The notes below the pieces were generated by a model. The model had not been told where the DNA came from. It did no database searches and saw only the letters and a list, made by a program, of their open reading frames with translations. From assembly GCA_963787425.1 (NCBI GenBank), contig CAWBCV010000007.1, positions 434,001-498,000 on the forward strand: 64,000 nt of DNA. Direction: 5' to 3'. Positions 18,515 through 26,952 of the stretch are shown piece after piece. The DNA comes from AP-15 sp963787425. GTDB taxonomy: Bacteria; Pseudomonadota; Alphaproteobacteria; ATCC43930; CGMCC-115725. The translations under genes were made by a program, and so were the position numbers. Every line of letters begins with the position of its first letter. Position 1 is the stretch's first letter.

Positions 18515-19684
18515 ATGAGCGGGTGCATCGTCGGGTGGGCGCACAGCAAATTCGGCAAGCACGAGGGCCGGGACGTCGAGTCGCTGATCGTCGAGGTGGC
18601 GCAGGCGGCGCTGGCCGATGCCGGGGTCGCGGCAGCCGACATCGACACGATCTATCTCGGCACGATGAACGGCGGATTCGTTCGCCAGGAGTTCCCGGCT
18701 TCGCTGGTGTTTCAGGCCGACCCCGCGCTGCGCTTCAAGCCGGCGACGCGGGTCGAGGACGCCTGCGCCACGGGCTCGGCTGCGATCCACCAGGGTCTGA
18801 ACGCGATCGCCGCCGGCAGAGCGCGGCTGGCGCTGATCGTCGGCGTCGAGAAAATGACCGAGGTCTCCGGCGCGCAGGTCGGCGATATCCTGCTCGGCGC
18901 CTCCTATCGCAAGGAAGAGGACGCGATCGAAGGCGGTTTTGCCGGGATCTTCGGAAAAATCGCCCAGAGCTATTTCCAGCGTTATGGCGACCAGTCCGAT
19001 GCGCTGGCGCGGATCGCCGCCAAGAACCACAAGAACGGCGTCGCCAATCCGCTGGCGCAGATGCAAAAAGATCTCGGCTACGAATTCTGCCGCACTATAT
19101 CTGACAAGAACCCGATCGTCGCCGGGCCGCTGAAGCGCACCGATTGCTCGCTGGTCTCGGACGGCGCCGCGGCGGTCGTGCTCGCCGACACCGCAACGGC
19201 GCTCAGCATGAAGAAAGCCGTGATTTTCCGCGCGGCCGAGCAGGTCAACGACTTTCTGCCGATGAGCCGGCGCGACATCGTCGCGTTCGAGGGGCCGGAA
19301 CTTGCCTGGAAGCGCGCGCTTGCCGCCGCCCGGCTCGGGCTAGACGACCTCGATCTGGTCGAAACCCATGACTGCTTCACGATCGCCGAGCTGATCGAAT
19401 ACGAGGCGATGGGGTTGACCCCAAAAGGCGAGGGCGCGCGCGCGATCCTCGAGGGCTGGACCGAAAAGGACGGCAAGCTGCCGATCAACCCGTCGGGCGG
19501 CCTCAAATCGAAGGGTCATCCGATCGGCGCAACCGGCGTCTCGATGCATGTGCTGGCGGCGATGCAGGTGACGGGCAAGGCCGGCGGCATCCAGGTGCCT
19601 GACGCCGCGCTCGCCGGCATCTTCAACATGGGCGGCGCCGCGGTCGCCAATTTCGTCAGCATCCTCGAGCCGCTGCGCGCCTGA
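18515..19684 (+). CDS. Thiolase family protein (SCP-x / acetyl-CoA acetyltransferase type)
   Basis: 389 residues. Start at ATG 18515 with GGAGGG in front. The acylated cysteine sits in VEDACATGSAA, near residue 88; the C-terminal catalytic region shows ETHDCFTIAELIEY and NPSGGLKSKGHPIGATG. This lineage of thiolases degrades or forms 3-ketoacyl-CoAs. The acrylyl-CoA-reductase-like gene and the enoyl-CoA hydratase follow nearby, consistent with an acyl-CoA degradation neighbourhood. Substrate chain length is not predictable. Confidence 0.92.
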   Translation: MSGCIVGWAHSKFGKHEGRDVESLIVEVAQAALADAGVAAADIDTIYLGTMNGGFVRQEFPASLVFQADPALRFKPATRVEDACATGSAAIHQGLNAIAAGRARLALIVGVEKMTEVSGAQVGDILLGASYRKEEDAIEGGFAGIFGKIAQSYFQRYGDQSDALARIAAKNHKNGVANPLAQMQKDLGYEFCRTISDKNPIVAGPLKRTDCSLVSDGAAAVVLADTATALSMKKAVIFRAAEQVNDFLPMSRRDIVAFEGPELAWKRALAAARLGLDDLDLVETHDCFTIAELIEYEAMGLTPKGEGARAILEGWTEKDGKLPINPSGGLKSKGHPIGATGVSMHVLAAMQVTGKAGGIQVPDAALAGIFNMGGAAVANFVSILEPLRA

Positions 19685-19692
19685 TTTAAAAA

Positions 19693-19750
19693 CGTCATGC
19701 GTGGGCTTGACCCGCGCATCTAGATTGCCGGGTCAAGCCCGGCAATGACG
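19693..19750. repeat. Palindromic intergenic repeat
   Basis: CGTCATGCGTGGGCTTGACC on one arm and the GGGTCAAGCCCGGCAATGACG-like arm on the other make a large imperfect hairpin between the thiolase and acuI genes. It resembles the abundant GTCATTGCCGGGCTTGACC repeats of rhizobial genomes. Confidence 0.7.
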
Positions 19751-19766
19751 ATATTGAGGAGGCGCA

Positions 19767-20760
19767 ATGGCGACGTTTCGCGCGCTGGTGCTGCACGAGG
19801 AGCGCGGCAAGGTCGTCCCGCGGATCGAGTCGGTCAACGAGGATCGGTTGCCGCCCGGTGAGGTCACCGTCGCTGTCGAGTGCTCGACCCTCAACTACAA
19901 GGACGGGATGATCCTGCAGGGGATCGGCCGCTTGGTGCGAAATTATCCGCATGTTCCCGGCGTCGATTTCGCCGGCACTGTCGAGCGCTCCGATTCGGCG
20001 GAGTTCGAGCCGGGCGATCCGGTAATTCTGACCGGCTGGCGGGTCGGCGAGACGCAATGGGGCGGCTACGCCGAGAAGGCGCGCGTCCGGGCGTCCTACC
20101 TGGTGCGCCGCCCGGAAGGGCTCAGCGCCCGCCAGGCGATGGCGATCGGCACCGCCGGGTTCACGGCAATGCTGGCGGTCATTGCTTTGGAGCGGCACGG
20201 GCTCGAAACCCGAGGCGGGCGATGTACTGGTTACCGGCGCCGCCGGCGGGGTCGGGAGTGTCGCGGTGGCGCTCCTTTCGCGGCTTGGACACCGGGTCGT
20301 CGCGTCCACCGGCCGACCAGAGCAGCGCGAATACCTGACCGAACTCGGCGCGGCTGACGTGATCGATCGCGCATCACTCGCCGCGAAACCATCGCGGCCG
20401 CTCGACGCCGAGCGCTGGGCCGGGGCCATCGACGCCGTCGGCGGGACCACCCTGCCAACGATCCTGACCCAGCTCAAATACCGCTCCAGCGTCGCCGCTT
20501 GTGGCCTCGCCGGAGGCAGCGACTTGCCAGCGACGGTGATCCCTTTCCTGTTGCGCGGGGTCAATCTGCTCGGTATCGACTCGGTCATGTGCCCGCGCGA
20601 TGAGCGGATCGAAGCGTGGCGGCGACTGGCGCGTGACCTGCCGCTCGACAGGCTCGACAAGATGACCGAGACCGTGCCGCTTACCGCCCTGCCCGGGCTT
20701 GCGCCCAAGATCCTCGGGGGCGAGATCCGCGGGCGCATCGTCGTCGACGTTACCGGTTGA
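19767..20760 (+). pseudogene. acuI: Acrylyl-CoA reductase-like MDR oxidoreductase (AcuI type), one frameshift
   Basis: NADPH-dependent quinone-reductase-like medium-chain dehydrogenase. The first 145 or so residues (STLNYKDGMILQGIG, HVPGVDFAGTVERS, GGYAEKARV) read in one frame to 20215. The Rossmann half (DVLVTGAAGGVGSVAVALLS, IDAVGGTTLPTIL, IRGRIVVDV) reads in the next frame to 20760. The join is in the CTCGAAACCC run near 20210, where one extra base explains everything. The rest is intact, so this may be a sequencing error. AcuI reduces acrylyl-CoA to propionyl-CoA. Confidence 0.8.
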
Positions 20761-20801
20761 TCTTCGGGGAATTCTCGGACGCGTCCGCGCGTTCGCGGGT
20801 C

Positions 20802-21149
20802 ATGAAGAACGCTGAATTAGGTCGCCGAACAATCACGGGCGCTCAACGAGGCCAGATCGTCCAGCGCGTCCTCGTCGATGGTTGGACGAGCGCCGAGGCC
20901 GCCGCCGCTTTTGGCGTGCCGAGGCGGACTGTCGAAGTTTGGGTGACCGATTTCCGCCGGCACGGCATGGCTACTCTTCGCCAGGATCTCGGACGGACGC
21001 TCGCGGCGGAGATGGTTCGCTCTACGGTATGGCGCCCGGTGCGGGCGATGTGGCGCAAACTTTTGATCGGGGTGCGCGGATCTTTCCCCCCCGAGCCGCT
21101 CGTCCAGCCGTTGCCGCTGCGGCATTCGAACAAGGACGGCCCGCGCTAG
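20802..21149 (+). CDS. Helix-turn-helix protein, transposase-like N-terminus
   Basis: 115 residues from ATG 20802. Residues 10-55 form an HTH (TITGAQRGQIVQRVLVDGWT, SAEAAAAFGVPRRTVEVWV) of the kind found at the N-terminus of IS481/IS3-type transposases and in small rhizobial regulators. The remainder is basic and of low complexity and lacks a catalytic domain. It may be a short regulator or a leftover of a transposase gene. It faces the enoyl-CoA hydratase gene tail to tail. Confidence 0.5.
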   Translation: MKNAELGRRTITGAQRGQIVQRVLVDGWTSAEAAAAFGVPRRTVEVWVTDFRRHGMATLRQDLGRTLAAEMVRSTVWRPVRAMWRKLLIGVRGSFPPEPLVQPLPLRHSNKDGPR

Positions 21150-21155
21150 CGCAAG

Positions 21156-21944
21156 TCACCGGTTGCGGAAGGCGGCCTTGCGCTTCTCGATGAAGGCCTC
21201 CATGCCTTCCTTCCGGTCTTCGGTGGCGAAGGTCGAATGGAACAGCCGCCGCTCGAAGCGCACCCCCTCGGCGAGGGTCGTCTCATAGGCACGATTGACC
21301 GCTTCTTTTACCATCATCGCGATCGGGCGAGACATGCCGGCTATCCGCTCAGCGATTTTGACTGCCTCGGCGAGCAGCTCGGCTGCGGGAACGACACGGC
21401 TGACGAGCCCGGCGCGTTCCGCCTCGGCCGCATCCATCATGCGGCCGGTAAGGCACATATCCATCGCTTTCGCCTTGCCGACAAACCGGGTGAGGCGCTG
21501 GGTTCCGCCCGCCCCCGGGATCGTGCCGAGGGTGATCTCCGGCTGGCCGAACCGCGCGGTATCCGCGGCAATGACGATGTCGCACATCATCGCGATCTCG
21601 CACCCGCCGCCGAGCGCAAACCCGGCGACCGCCGCAATGACCGGCTTGCGGCACTGCCCGACCCGCTCCCAACCGCGGGTGATGAAATCCTCGCAATAGA
21701 TCTCGGGATAGCTCTTCGACACCATCTCCTTGACGTCGGCGCCAGCAGCGAAGGCTTTCTCGTTCCCGGTCAGCACGATCACGCCGACCGCCGCGTCATC
21801 TTCGAGACTGTCCAACGCCGCAGCGAGCTCGCTGATCAGCGCCGCGTTCAGCGCGTTCAGCGCCGCCGGCCGGTTGAGCGTGACGATGCCGACCGCGCCG
21901 CGCCGCTCGACGAGGATGTTCTGGTAGCCGGGTTGTTCACTCAT
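21156..21944 (-). CDS. Enoyl-CoA hydratase / isomerase family protein
   Basis: Crotonase-fold enzyme of 262 residues, normal length. CoA-binding and oxyanion-hole elements AFAAGADVKEM and AGFALGGGCEIAMMCD are present, and both catalytic glutamates are in place (GGGCE and FGQPEITLGTIPGAGG). It hydrates trans-2-enoyl-CoA in beta-oxidation. ATG at 21944 chosen; an upstream in-frame codon would run into mutM. It lies 11 bases after mutM and is co-oriented, so the pair is probably one transcript. Confidence 0.93.
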   Translation of the reverse strand: MSEQPGYQNILVERRGAVGIVTLNRPAALNALNAALISELAAALDSLEDDAAVGVIVLTGNEKAFAAGADVKEMVSKSYPEIYCEDFITRGWERVGQCRKPVIAAVAGFALGGGCEIAMMCDIVIAADTARFGQPEITLGTIPGAGGTQRLTRFVGKAKAMDMCLTGRMMDAAEAERAGLVSRVVPAAELLAEAVKIAERIAGMSRPIAMMVKEAVNRAYETTLAEGVRFERRLFHSTFATEDRKEGMEAFIEKRKAAFRNR

Positions 21945-21955
21945 CCTTTGCCTCT

Positions 21956-22783
21956 CTACCGCTGTCGTTTCGGGCAGAAAAAGGTCGATCGCCCGGACTG
22001 CATGATCCGGCGCACGGCGCCGCCGCAATCACAGCCGGGACAGGGATCTCCTTCATGGCCATAGACCGCCCAGCGGTGCTGGAAATACCCGAGCTCGCCG
22101 TCGGCTTGGACGTAATCGCGCAGCGAGGATCCGCCGGCTTCGATCGCCTCGGTCAGAACCGAACGGATCCCGGCTATCAACCGCTCCGCGCGCCCGCGGC
22201 CGAGGGAGGTCGCGAGGCGTCGCGGCGAGACGCCCGAGCGGAAGAGCGCCTCGCAGACATAGATATTTCCGAGCCCGGCCACGATCCGCTGATCGAGCAA
22301 CGCGGATTTGATCGGCGTCATCTTGCCGGCCAGCGCCGCGGCCAGATAGGTAACATTGAATTCCGCTTCGAGCGGCTCCGGGCCGAGCGCTGCCAAGAGC
22401 GGGTGCAGTTTCTCCTCTCCGCGCTTGATATAGTCGAGCAGCCCAAAGCGGCGGGCATCATTGAAGCGGATGACGGTGCCGTCATCGAGCCGCAACACCA
22501 CATGGTCGTGCGGTGCGTCCGGCAGAGCGGCGGTGCCCGCCGTGACCCGCCCGGACATGCCCAGATGCAGCAGCAAAACTCCGTCCGAATTGAGTTCGAT
22601 CAGGATGTACTTTCCGCGCCGGCCGAGCGCGCCAATACGTGCGCCGTCGAGCCGCGAGGCAAGGGCCGGGGGAAACGGCCGCCGCAGATCCGGCCTGCGC
22701 AGCTCGGCCTGTAGAATGCGGCGGCCGCTCATCTTCAGTGCGAGACCGCGCCGGACTGTCTCGACCTCAGGAAGTTCGGGCAT
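21956..22783 (-). CDS. mutM: Formamidopyrimidine-DNA glycosylase
   Basis: Excises 8-oxoguanine and ring-opened purines. N-terminal MPELPEVETVRRGL gives the catalytic Pro2 and Glu3; the beta-hairpin lysine is in GRRGKYILIE; the H2TH motif is around IKSALLDQRIVAGLGNIYV. The C-terminal zinc finger begins CPGC and ends RSTFFCPKRQR: the expected last cysteine (usually CPxC) is Arg, though an extra Cys follows the first pair (CPGCDC). 275 residues, divergent from ubiE, the usual alphaproteobacterial arrangement. Confidence 0.95.
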   Translation of the reverse strand: MPELPEVETVRRGLALKMSGRRILQAELRRPDLRRPFPPALASRLDGARIGALGRRGKYILIELNSDGVLLLHLGMSGRVTAGTAALPDAPHDHVVLRLDDGTVIRFNDARRFGLLDYIKRGEEKLHPLLAALGPEPLEAEFNVTYLAAALAGKMTPIKSALLDQRIVAGLGNIYVCEALFRSGVSPRRLATSLGRGRAERLIAGIRSVLTEAIEAGGSSLRDYVQADGELGYFQHRWAVYGHEGDPCPGCDCGGAVRRIMQSGRSTFFCPKRQR

Positions 22784-22889
22784 CGCTCCAGCCCGGCTCC
22801 TTGCACGACCGATCGCAACGGAACGTCACGACCAGCTTTGATTTACGTCTCGTGGCGCGCGCGCCACTCTGCAAGTATGTTCCTGCCCG

Positions 22890-23654
22890 ATGAGTGACGA
22901 AGACACAAGCGCTCGCACCGATTTCGGCTTCCGGCGGGTGCCGGAGCGGGAGAAGGCGCCGCTGGTCCGCGCGATCTTCAACAGCGTTGCCCTACGCTAC
23001 GACATCATGAACGATTTGATGAGCGCCGGCATCCACCGCTGGTGGAAGAGTGAGATGGTGGCCGCCTTGAAGCCGCGCGCGGGCCAGCGTCTGATCGACG
23101 TCGCCGGCGGAACTGGAGACATCGCGTTGCGCGCGTTGCCGCGCGTTGCGGGGACCGCGGAGGGCGGCGTTGTGGTCTGTGATGTCAGCGAGGCGATGCT
23201 CGCAATCGGACGTGCCCGAGCTCTCGACCAAGGAATTCTGACCGGGATCGAATGGTTGTGCGCCGACGCCGAACGGATCCCGGTGGCCGACCGCAGCGTC
23301 GATTTCTACACGATCGGCTTCGGATTACGTAACGTCACTCGGATCGATGCGGCTCTCGCCGAGGCCCGTCGCGTGCTGAAGCCGGGCGGGCGTTTTCTTT
23401 GCCTCGAATTCACACCCGAGATCACCCCGCTCCTCCAGCCGCTCTACGACCTTTACAGCTTCCAGATCGTGCCGTTGCTCGGCCAGATCGTCACCGGTGA
23501 TCGCGACGCCTACGCCTATCTGGTCGAAAGCATCCGCCGTTTCCCCCGGCAGAGCGAGTTCGCCGGGATGATCGCCGAAGCCGGTCTCGACCAGGTCAAA
23601 TTCCGCAATCTGACGGGGGGCGTCGCTGCGCTCCATTCGGCCTGGCGCCTCTGA
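22890..23654 (+). CDS. ubiE: Ubiquinone/menaquinone biosynthesis C-methyltransferase
   Basis: SAM-dependent C-methylation step of ubiquinone synthesis. 254 residues with FGFRRVPEREKAPLVRAIFN, the SAM motif LIDVAGGTGDIALRAL, the VDFYTIGFGLRNVTRID segment and VLKPGGRFLCLEF, all UbiE signatures. First gene of a ubiE-ubiB-coaBC-dut run on the plus strand and divergent from mutM. Confidence 0.96.
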   Translation: MSDEDTSARTDFGFRRVPEREKAPLVRAIFNSVALRYDIMNDLMSAGIHRWWKSEMVAALKPRAGQRLIDVAGGTGDIALRALPRVAGTAEGGVVVCDVSEAMLAIGRARALDQGILTGIEWLCADAERIPVADRSVDFYTIGFGLRNVTRIDAALAEARRVLKPGGRFLCLEFTPEITPLLQPLYDLYSFQIVPLLGQIVTGDRDAYAYLVESIRRFPRQSEFAGMIAEAGLDQVKFRNLTGGVAALHSAWRL

Positions 23655-23700
23655 CCCCGTCCGACCCAGGTTCGGGCTTCTGCGCAGCCTCCGCAATTTT

Positions 23701-25233
23701 GTGCGGCTAGTCCGAATCTGCCTTACCCTCGCCCGGCACGATGCGCTGTCGCCGTTGACGGCCATCCCTGCCGCAGTGCCATTTGTGCGGTTTGGTCACT
23801 TGTTTGCACGCCGCCGCAGCCGGGTCTTGCCGCGACCCGGTCAGCGGCTCGCCGCCGCGTTCGAAGAATTGGGACCGAGCTTCATCAAGCTCGGCCAGCT
23901 TCTGTCCACCCGAGCCGATCTCCTCGGCGAAGAGATCACTGCCGATCTCACCAGCCTTCAGGACCAGCTCCCGCCTTTTCCGGGCACGGAGGCGCGGGCC
24001 CTGATCGAGGCCGAGTTCGCCCGCCCGGTCGACGATCTGTTCAAATCCTTTGACGACGGGGCGATAGCAGCTGCTTCGATCGCCCAGGTCCATTTCGCTC
24101 GGACCACCGATGGGCACGAGGTTGCGGTCAAGGTGCTCCGGCCAGGCATTGCCGCTGCGTTTGCCCGCGACCTCAACCTGTTTCTCTGGCTCGCCGATTT
24201 GGGTGAGCTGCTGCAGCCTGCGCTGCGACGGCTCAAGCCGGTCGAGGTGGTGCAGACGCTCGCCGAGGTGGTCAGGATCGAAATGGACCTGGAACTCGAG
24301 GCCGCCGCGGCCGCGGAGCTCGCCGAGAATTTCGCCGGGGACCCGAACTTTCGTGTGCCTCGGCTCGATTGGCTGCGCACCGGCCGCACCGTCTTGACGA
24401 TCGAGCGGATCACCGGGATCCGCATCGACGATAAGGCGGCGCTCCTCGCTGCCGGGCATCGTATCCAAGATGTGCTGCAAAAAGCCGGCGCAGCCTTTTT
24501 CAACCAGGTCTTCCGCGACGGCTTTTTTCACGCCGACCTCCATCCCGGAAACATGTTCGTCGACGCCGACGGCGCGATCGCCGTCGTCGATTTCGGCATC
24601 ATGGGGCGCCTCGATCGCGACACCCGCTTCTACCTCGCGGATATGCTGATCGGCTTTCTCTCGGGAGATTACCGCCGGGTGGCGGAAGTCCATTTCGCGG
24701 CCGGGTACGTGCCGGCGGGCCGGTCCATCGACGCCTTCACGCAAGCGTGCAGGTCGATCGGCGAACCCATTCTCGGCAAACCGTTGCAAGAGATCTCGGT
24801 GGCGCGCTTGCTCGCGCAGCTCTTTGAGATCACCGAGCAGTTCGACATGGAAACCCAGCCGCAGCTCTTGCTGCTACAGAAAACCATGGTCGTGATCGAG
24901 GGCGTCGGGCGTCGTCTCGATCCCGAGATCAACATCTGGGCTCTCGGGCGGCCGCTGATCGAAGAGTGGATGCGCGACAATCGCGGGCCCGAAGCAAGAG
25001 TTCGGCTCGGACTGGAGACAATCGCCGATCTTGTCGAGCGCGTCCCGCGGCTGGTGCGGAGTCTCGATGCACTGATTGCCGATTGGTCGCGCGAAGGGAT
25101 TGTGATGCACGCCGAAACTTTGGCGATTCAGGCCGCACATCGTGCCCGGCATCTGGCAATCGTAATAGTGCCGGTGTGGATCACAGCGTTGGCTTTAGCC
25201 GGGATCGCCGTCGCGCTCCTACTCGGGCGATAG
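23701..25233 (+). CDS. ubiB: Ubiquinone biosynthesis protein kinase-like UbiB
   Basis: ABC1/ADCK atypical kinase-like ATPase needed for ubiquinone assembly; 510 residues. It has the KxGQ-type segment SFIKLGQLLSTRADLL, an Ala-rich loop AAASIAQVHFA, the lysine in EVAVKVLRPG, FHADLHPGNMF (catalytic loop) and VVDFGIMGRL (metal-binding loop). A C-terminal pair of membrane helices ends the protein (IVIVPVWITALALAGIAV). GTG start at 23701, 47 bases after ubiE. Confidence 0.95.
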   Translation: MRLVRICLTLARHDALSPLTAIPAAVPFVRFGHLFARRRSRVLPRPGQRLAAAFEELGPSFIKLGQLLSTRADLLGEEITADLTSLQDQLPPFPGTEARALIEAEFARPVDDLFKSFDDGAIAAASIAQVHFARTTDGHEVAVKVLRPGIAAAFARDLNLFLWLADLGELLQPALRRLKPVEVVQTLAEVVRIEMDLELEAAAAAELAENFAGDPNFRVPRLDWLRTGRTVLTIERITGIRIDDKAALLAAGHRIQDVLQKAGAAFFNQVFRDGFFHADLHPGNMFVDADGAIAVVDFGIMGRLDRDTRFYLADMLIGFLSGDYRRVAEVHFAAGYVPAGRSIDAFTQACRSIGEPILGKPLQEISVARLLAQLFEITEQFDMETQPQLLLLQKTMVVIEGVGRRLDPEINIWALGRPLIEEWMRDNRGPEARVRLGLETIADLVERVPRLVRSLDALIADWSREGIVMHAETLAIQAAHRARHLAIVIVPVWITALALAGIAVALLLGR

Positions 25234-25301
25234 CGATAGCTCTCGCCCTTGCCGCCGGGCAGTAGCATATTCACCTCGGCTGAAAAACTCGGAGGGCCGA
25301 T

Positions 25302-26504
25302 TTGCTTCAGAACCGGCGCATTCTGCTGATCATTTCCGGCGGGATTGCCGCCTATAAGAGCCTCGACTTGATCCGCCGGCTGCGCGAGCGCGGTGCCGCG
25401 GTCCGCTGCATCATGACTGCTGCGGCAAAGCATTTTGTGACGCCGCTGTCGGTTGCCTCGCTGAGCGAGGACAAGGTCTATGACGACCTCTGGTCTCTAA
25501 CCGACGAGAGCGAGATGGGCCATATCCGGCTCTCGCGCGAGGCTGACCTCGTGGTCATCGCGCCGGCGAGCGCCGATCTGGTCGCCCGCATGGCGGCGGG
25601 GCTCGCCGACGATCTTGCGACAACGGCTCTGCTCGCCTCCGACAAGCCGGTGCTGATCGCCCCGACGATGAATTTGATGATGTGGGCGCATCCGGCGACC
25701 CAGGCGAACCTCGCGACCCTGGATGCGCGCGGGGTTGTGCGCGTCGGACCGGGTTCGGGTGAGCTCGCCTGCGGCGAGGTAGGGTCTGGCCGCATGGCCG
25801 AGCCGCTGGAGATCATCGCCGCCATCGAGCATGTGCTGATCGGGGATAAGAGGCTGGCCGGAAAACGGGCGCTCGTGACGAGCGGGCCGACCCGGGAGCC
25901 GATCGATCCGGTCCGCTACATCTCGAACCATTCCTCGGGTAAGCAGGGCCATGCCATCGCTGCAGCTTTGGCCGCGCTGGGCGCCGAGACGGTGCTCGTT
26001 GCCGGGCCGACGCACGAGCCCTCGCCGGCCGGGGTCAAGCTCGTGCCGGTCGAGACCGCGGCGGAAATGCTCACCGCCTGCGAGGCCGCGCTCCCGGTCG
26101 ACGTGGCGGTGATGGCCGCGGCCGTCGCCGATTGGCGGGTCGAGGGCGCCACCCTCCATAAGCTGAAAAAGGACGGAGGCGGCCCGCCGTTACTCCGTCT
26201 TGCCGAGAACCCGGACATCCTGTCCCGCATCGCGCAGCGCGGCAACGATCGCCCTCCTCTCGTCATCGGTTTTGCAGCGGAGACCGACGAGGTCGTCGAG
26301 AACGCCCGCCTCAAGCTGAAACGCAAGCGCTGCGACTGGATTCTCGCCAATGACGTCTCGCCCGGAACCGGCACCTTCGGCGGCGACCGCAACACGATCC
26401 ACTTGGTGGACCGGGATGGTGTAGAAGACTGGCCGGTCATGACCAAGCGCGAGGTCGCGGTCCGGCTCGGCGAGCGAATTGCGCGCCACCTGCAAGTCCC
26501 GTGA
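25302..26504 (+). CDS. coaBC: Bifunctional phosphopantothenoylcysteine decarboxylase / phosphopantothenate-cysteine ligase
   Basis: Two consecutive steps of coenzyme A synthesis. CoaC flavoprotein domain (residues 1-180): ILLIISGGIAAYKSLDLIRR, the His in AAKHFVTPLS, and APTMNLMMWAHPA with its conserved Asn. CoaB domain (190-400): TSGPTREPIDPVRYISNHSS, AAAVADWR and the KLKK motif, ILAND. The TTG start at 25302 has GGAGG at good spacing. Its stop overlaps the start of the dut remnant (GTGA), showing that dut was once coupled. Confidence 0.95.
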   Translation: MLQNRRILLIISGGIAAYKSLDLIRRLRERGAAVRCIMTAAAKHFVTPLSVASLSEDKVYDDLWSLTDESEMGHIRLSREADLVVIAPASADLVARMAAGLADDLATTALLASDKPVLIAPTMNLMMWAHPATQANLATLDARGVVRVGPGSGELACGEVGSGRMAEPLEIIAAIEHVLIGDKRLAGKRALVTSGPTREPIDPVRYISNHSSGKQGHAIAAALAALGAETVLVAGPTHEPSPAGVKLVPVETAAEMLTACEAALPVDVAVMAAAVADWRVEGATLHKLKKDGGGPPLLRLAENPDILSRIAQRGNDRPPLVIGFAAETDEVVENARLKLKRKRCDWILANDVSPGTGTFGGDRNTIHLVDRDGVEDWPVMTKREVAVRLGERIARHLQVP

Positions 26505-26745
26505 AGATCGAGCTGAAGATCCTCGACCCGCGCCTTCCCGGCTGGGGGTTCCCGAGCCGGGGTTCGAACCTGGCGGCAGGGTTCGATCTCGATTTTCGTC
26601 TCGCCCTTCGTACTGAAACCCCAGACGCCGGCCGTGCTAGGCTCTGCCGGCATTGCTTTTTGCATCGGCGGCCGGCCTGCTGCTGGGCAACAGTGTCGGA
26701 GTGATCAATTCCGATTACGAAGGGACCTGCCCCGTAAGGTCACGC
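26501..26745 (+). pseudogene. dut: dUTPase gene remnant (internal deletion and frameshift)
   Basis: The GTG at 26501 overlaps the coaBC stop exactly as an intact dut would. The first 30 codons read IELKILDPRLPGWGFPSRGS and NLAAGFDL, dUTPase motif 1. The frame then degenerates. In another frame, 26665-26735 reads GLLLGNSVGVINSDYEGTC, which is dUTPase motif 3. Motifs 2, 4 and 5 are missing, so no functional enzyme is possible. dUTPase normally removes dUTP and supplies dUMP, so another copy or enzyme must exist elsewhere in the genome. Confidence 0.82.
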
Positions 26746-26952
26746 CCAGAAACAGGATTATCCCCAGATAAATTCAAAGCTGCGACGAAACGACCAAATT
26801 TAAGCTGCGTCTCTTGTGGATAATTCGGGGATACGATGAGGACAAGCCGTAGGATAAAAAAAGCACGTTTCTTTTCTCGCGTGGCGGATATGAGATGAAG
26901 AGGAGCAGGTCCGCGTGCGTGATTCGCGCAAGGCTTGCCCTAAAGGGGGGTT

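Noticed and set aside
23707..24789. A 360-codon minus-strand frame
   Set aside because: Antisense shadow of ubiB, which has every family motif on the plus strand.
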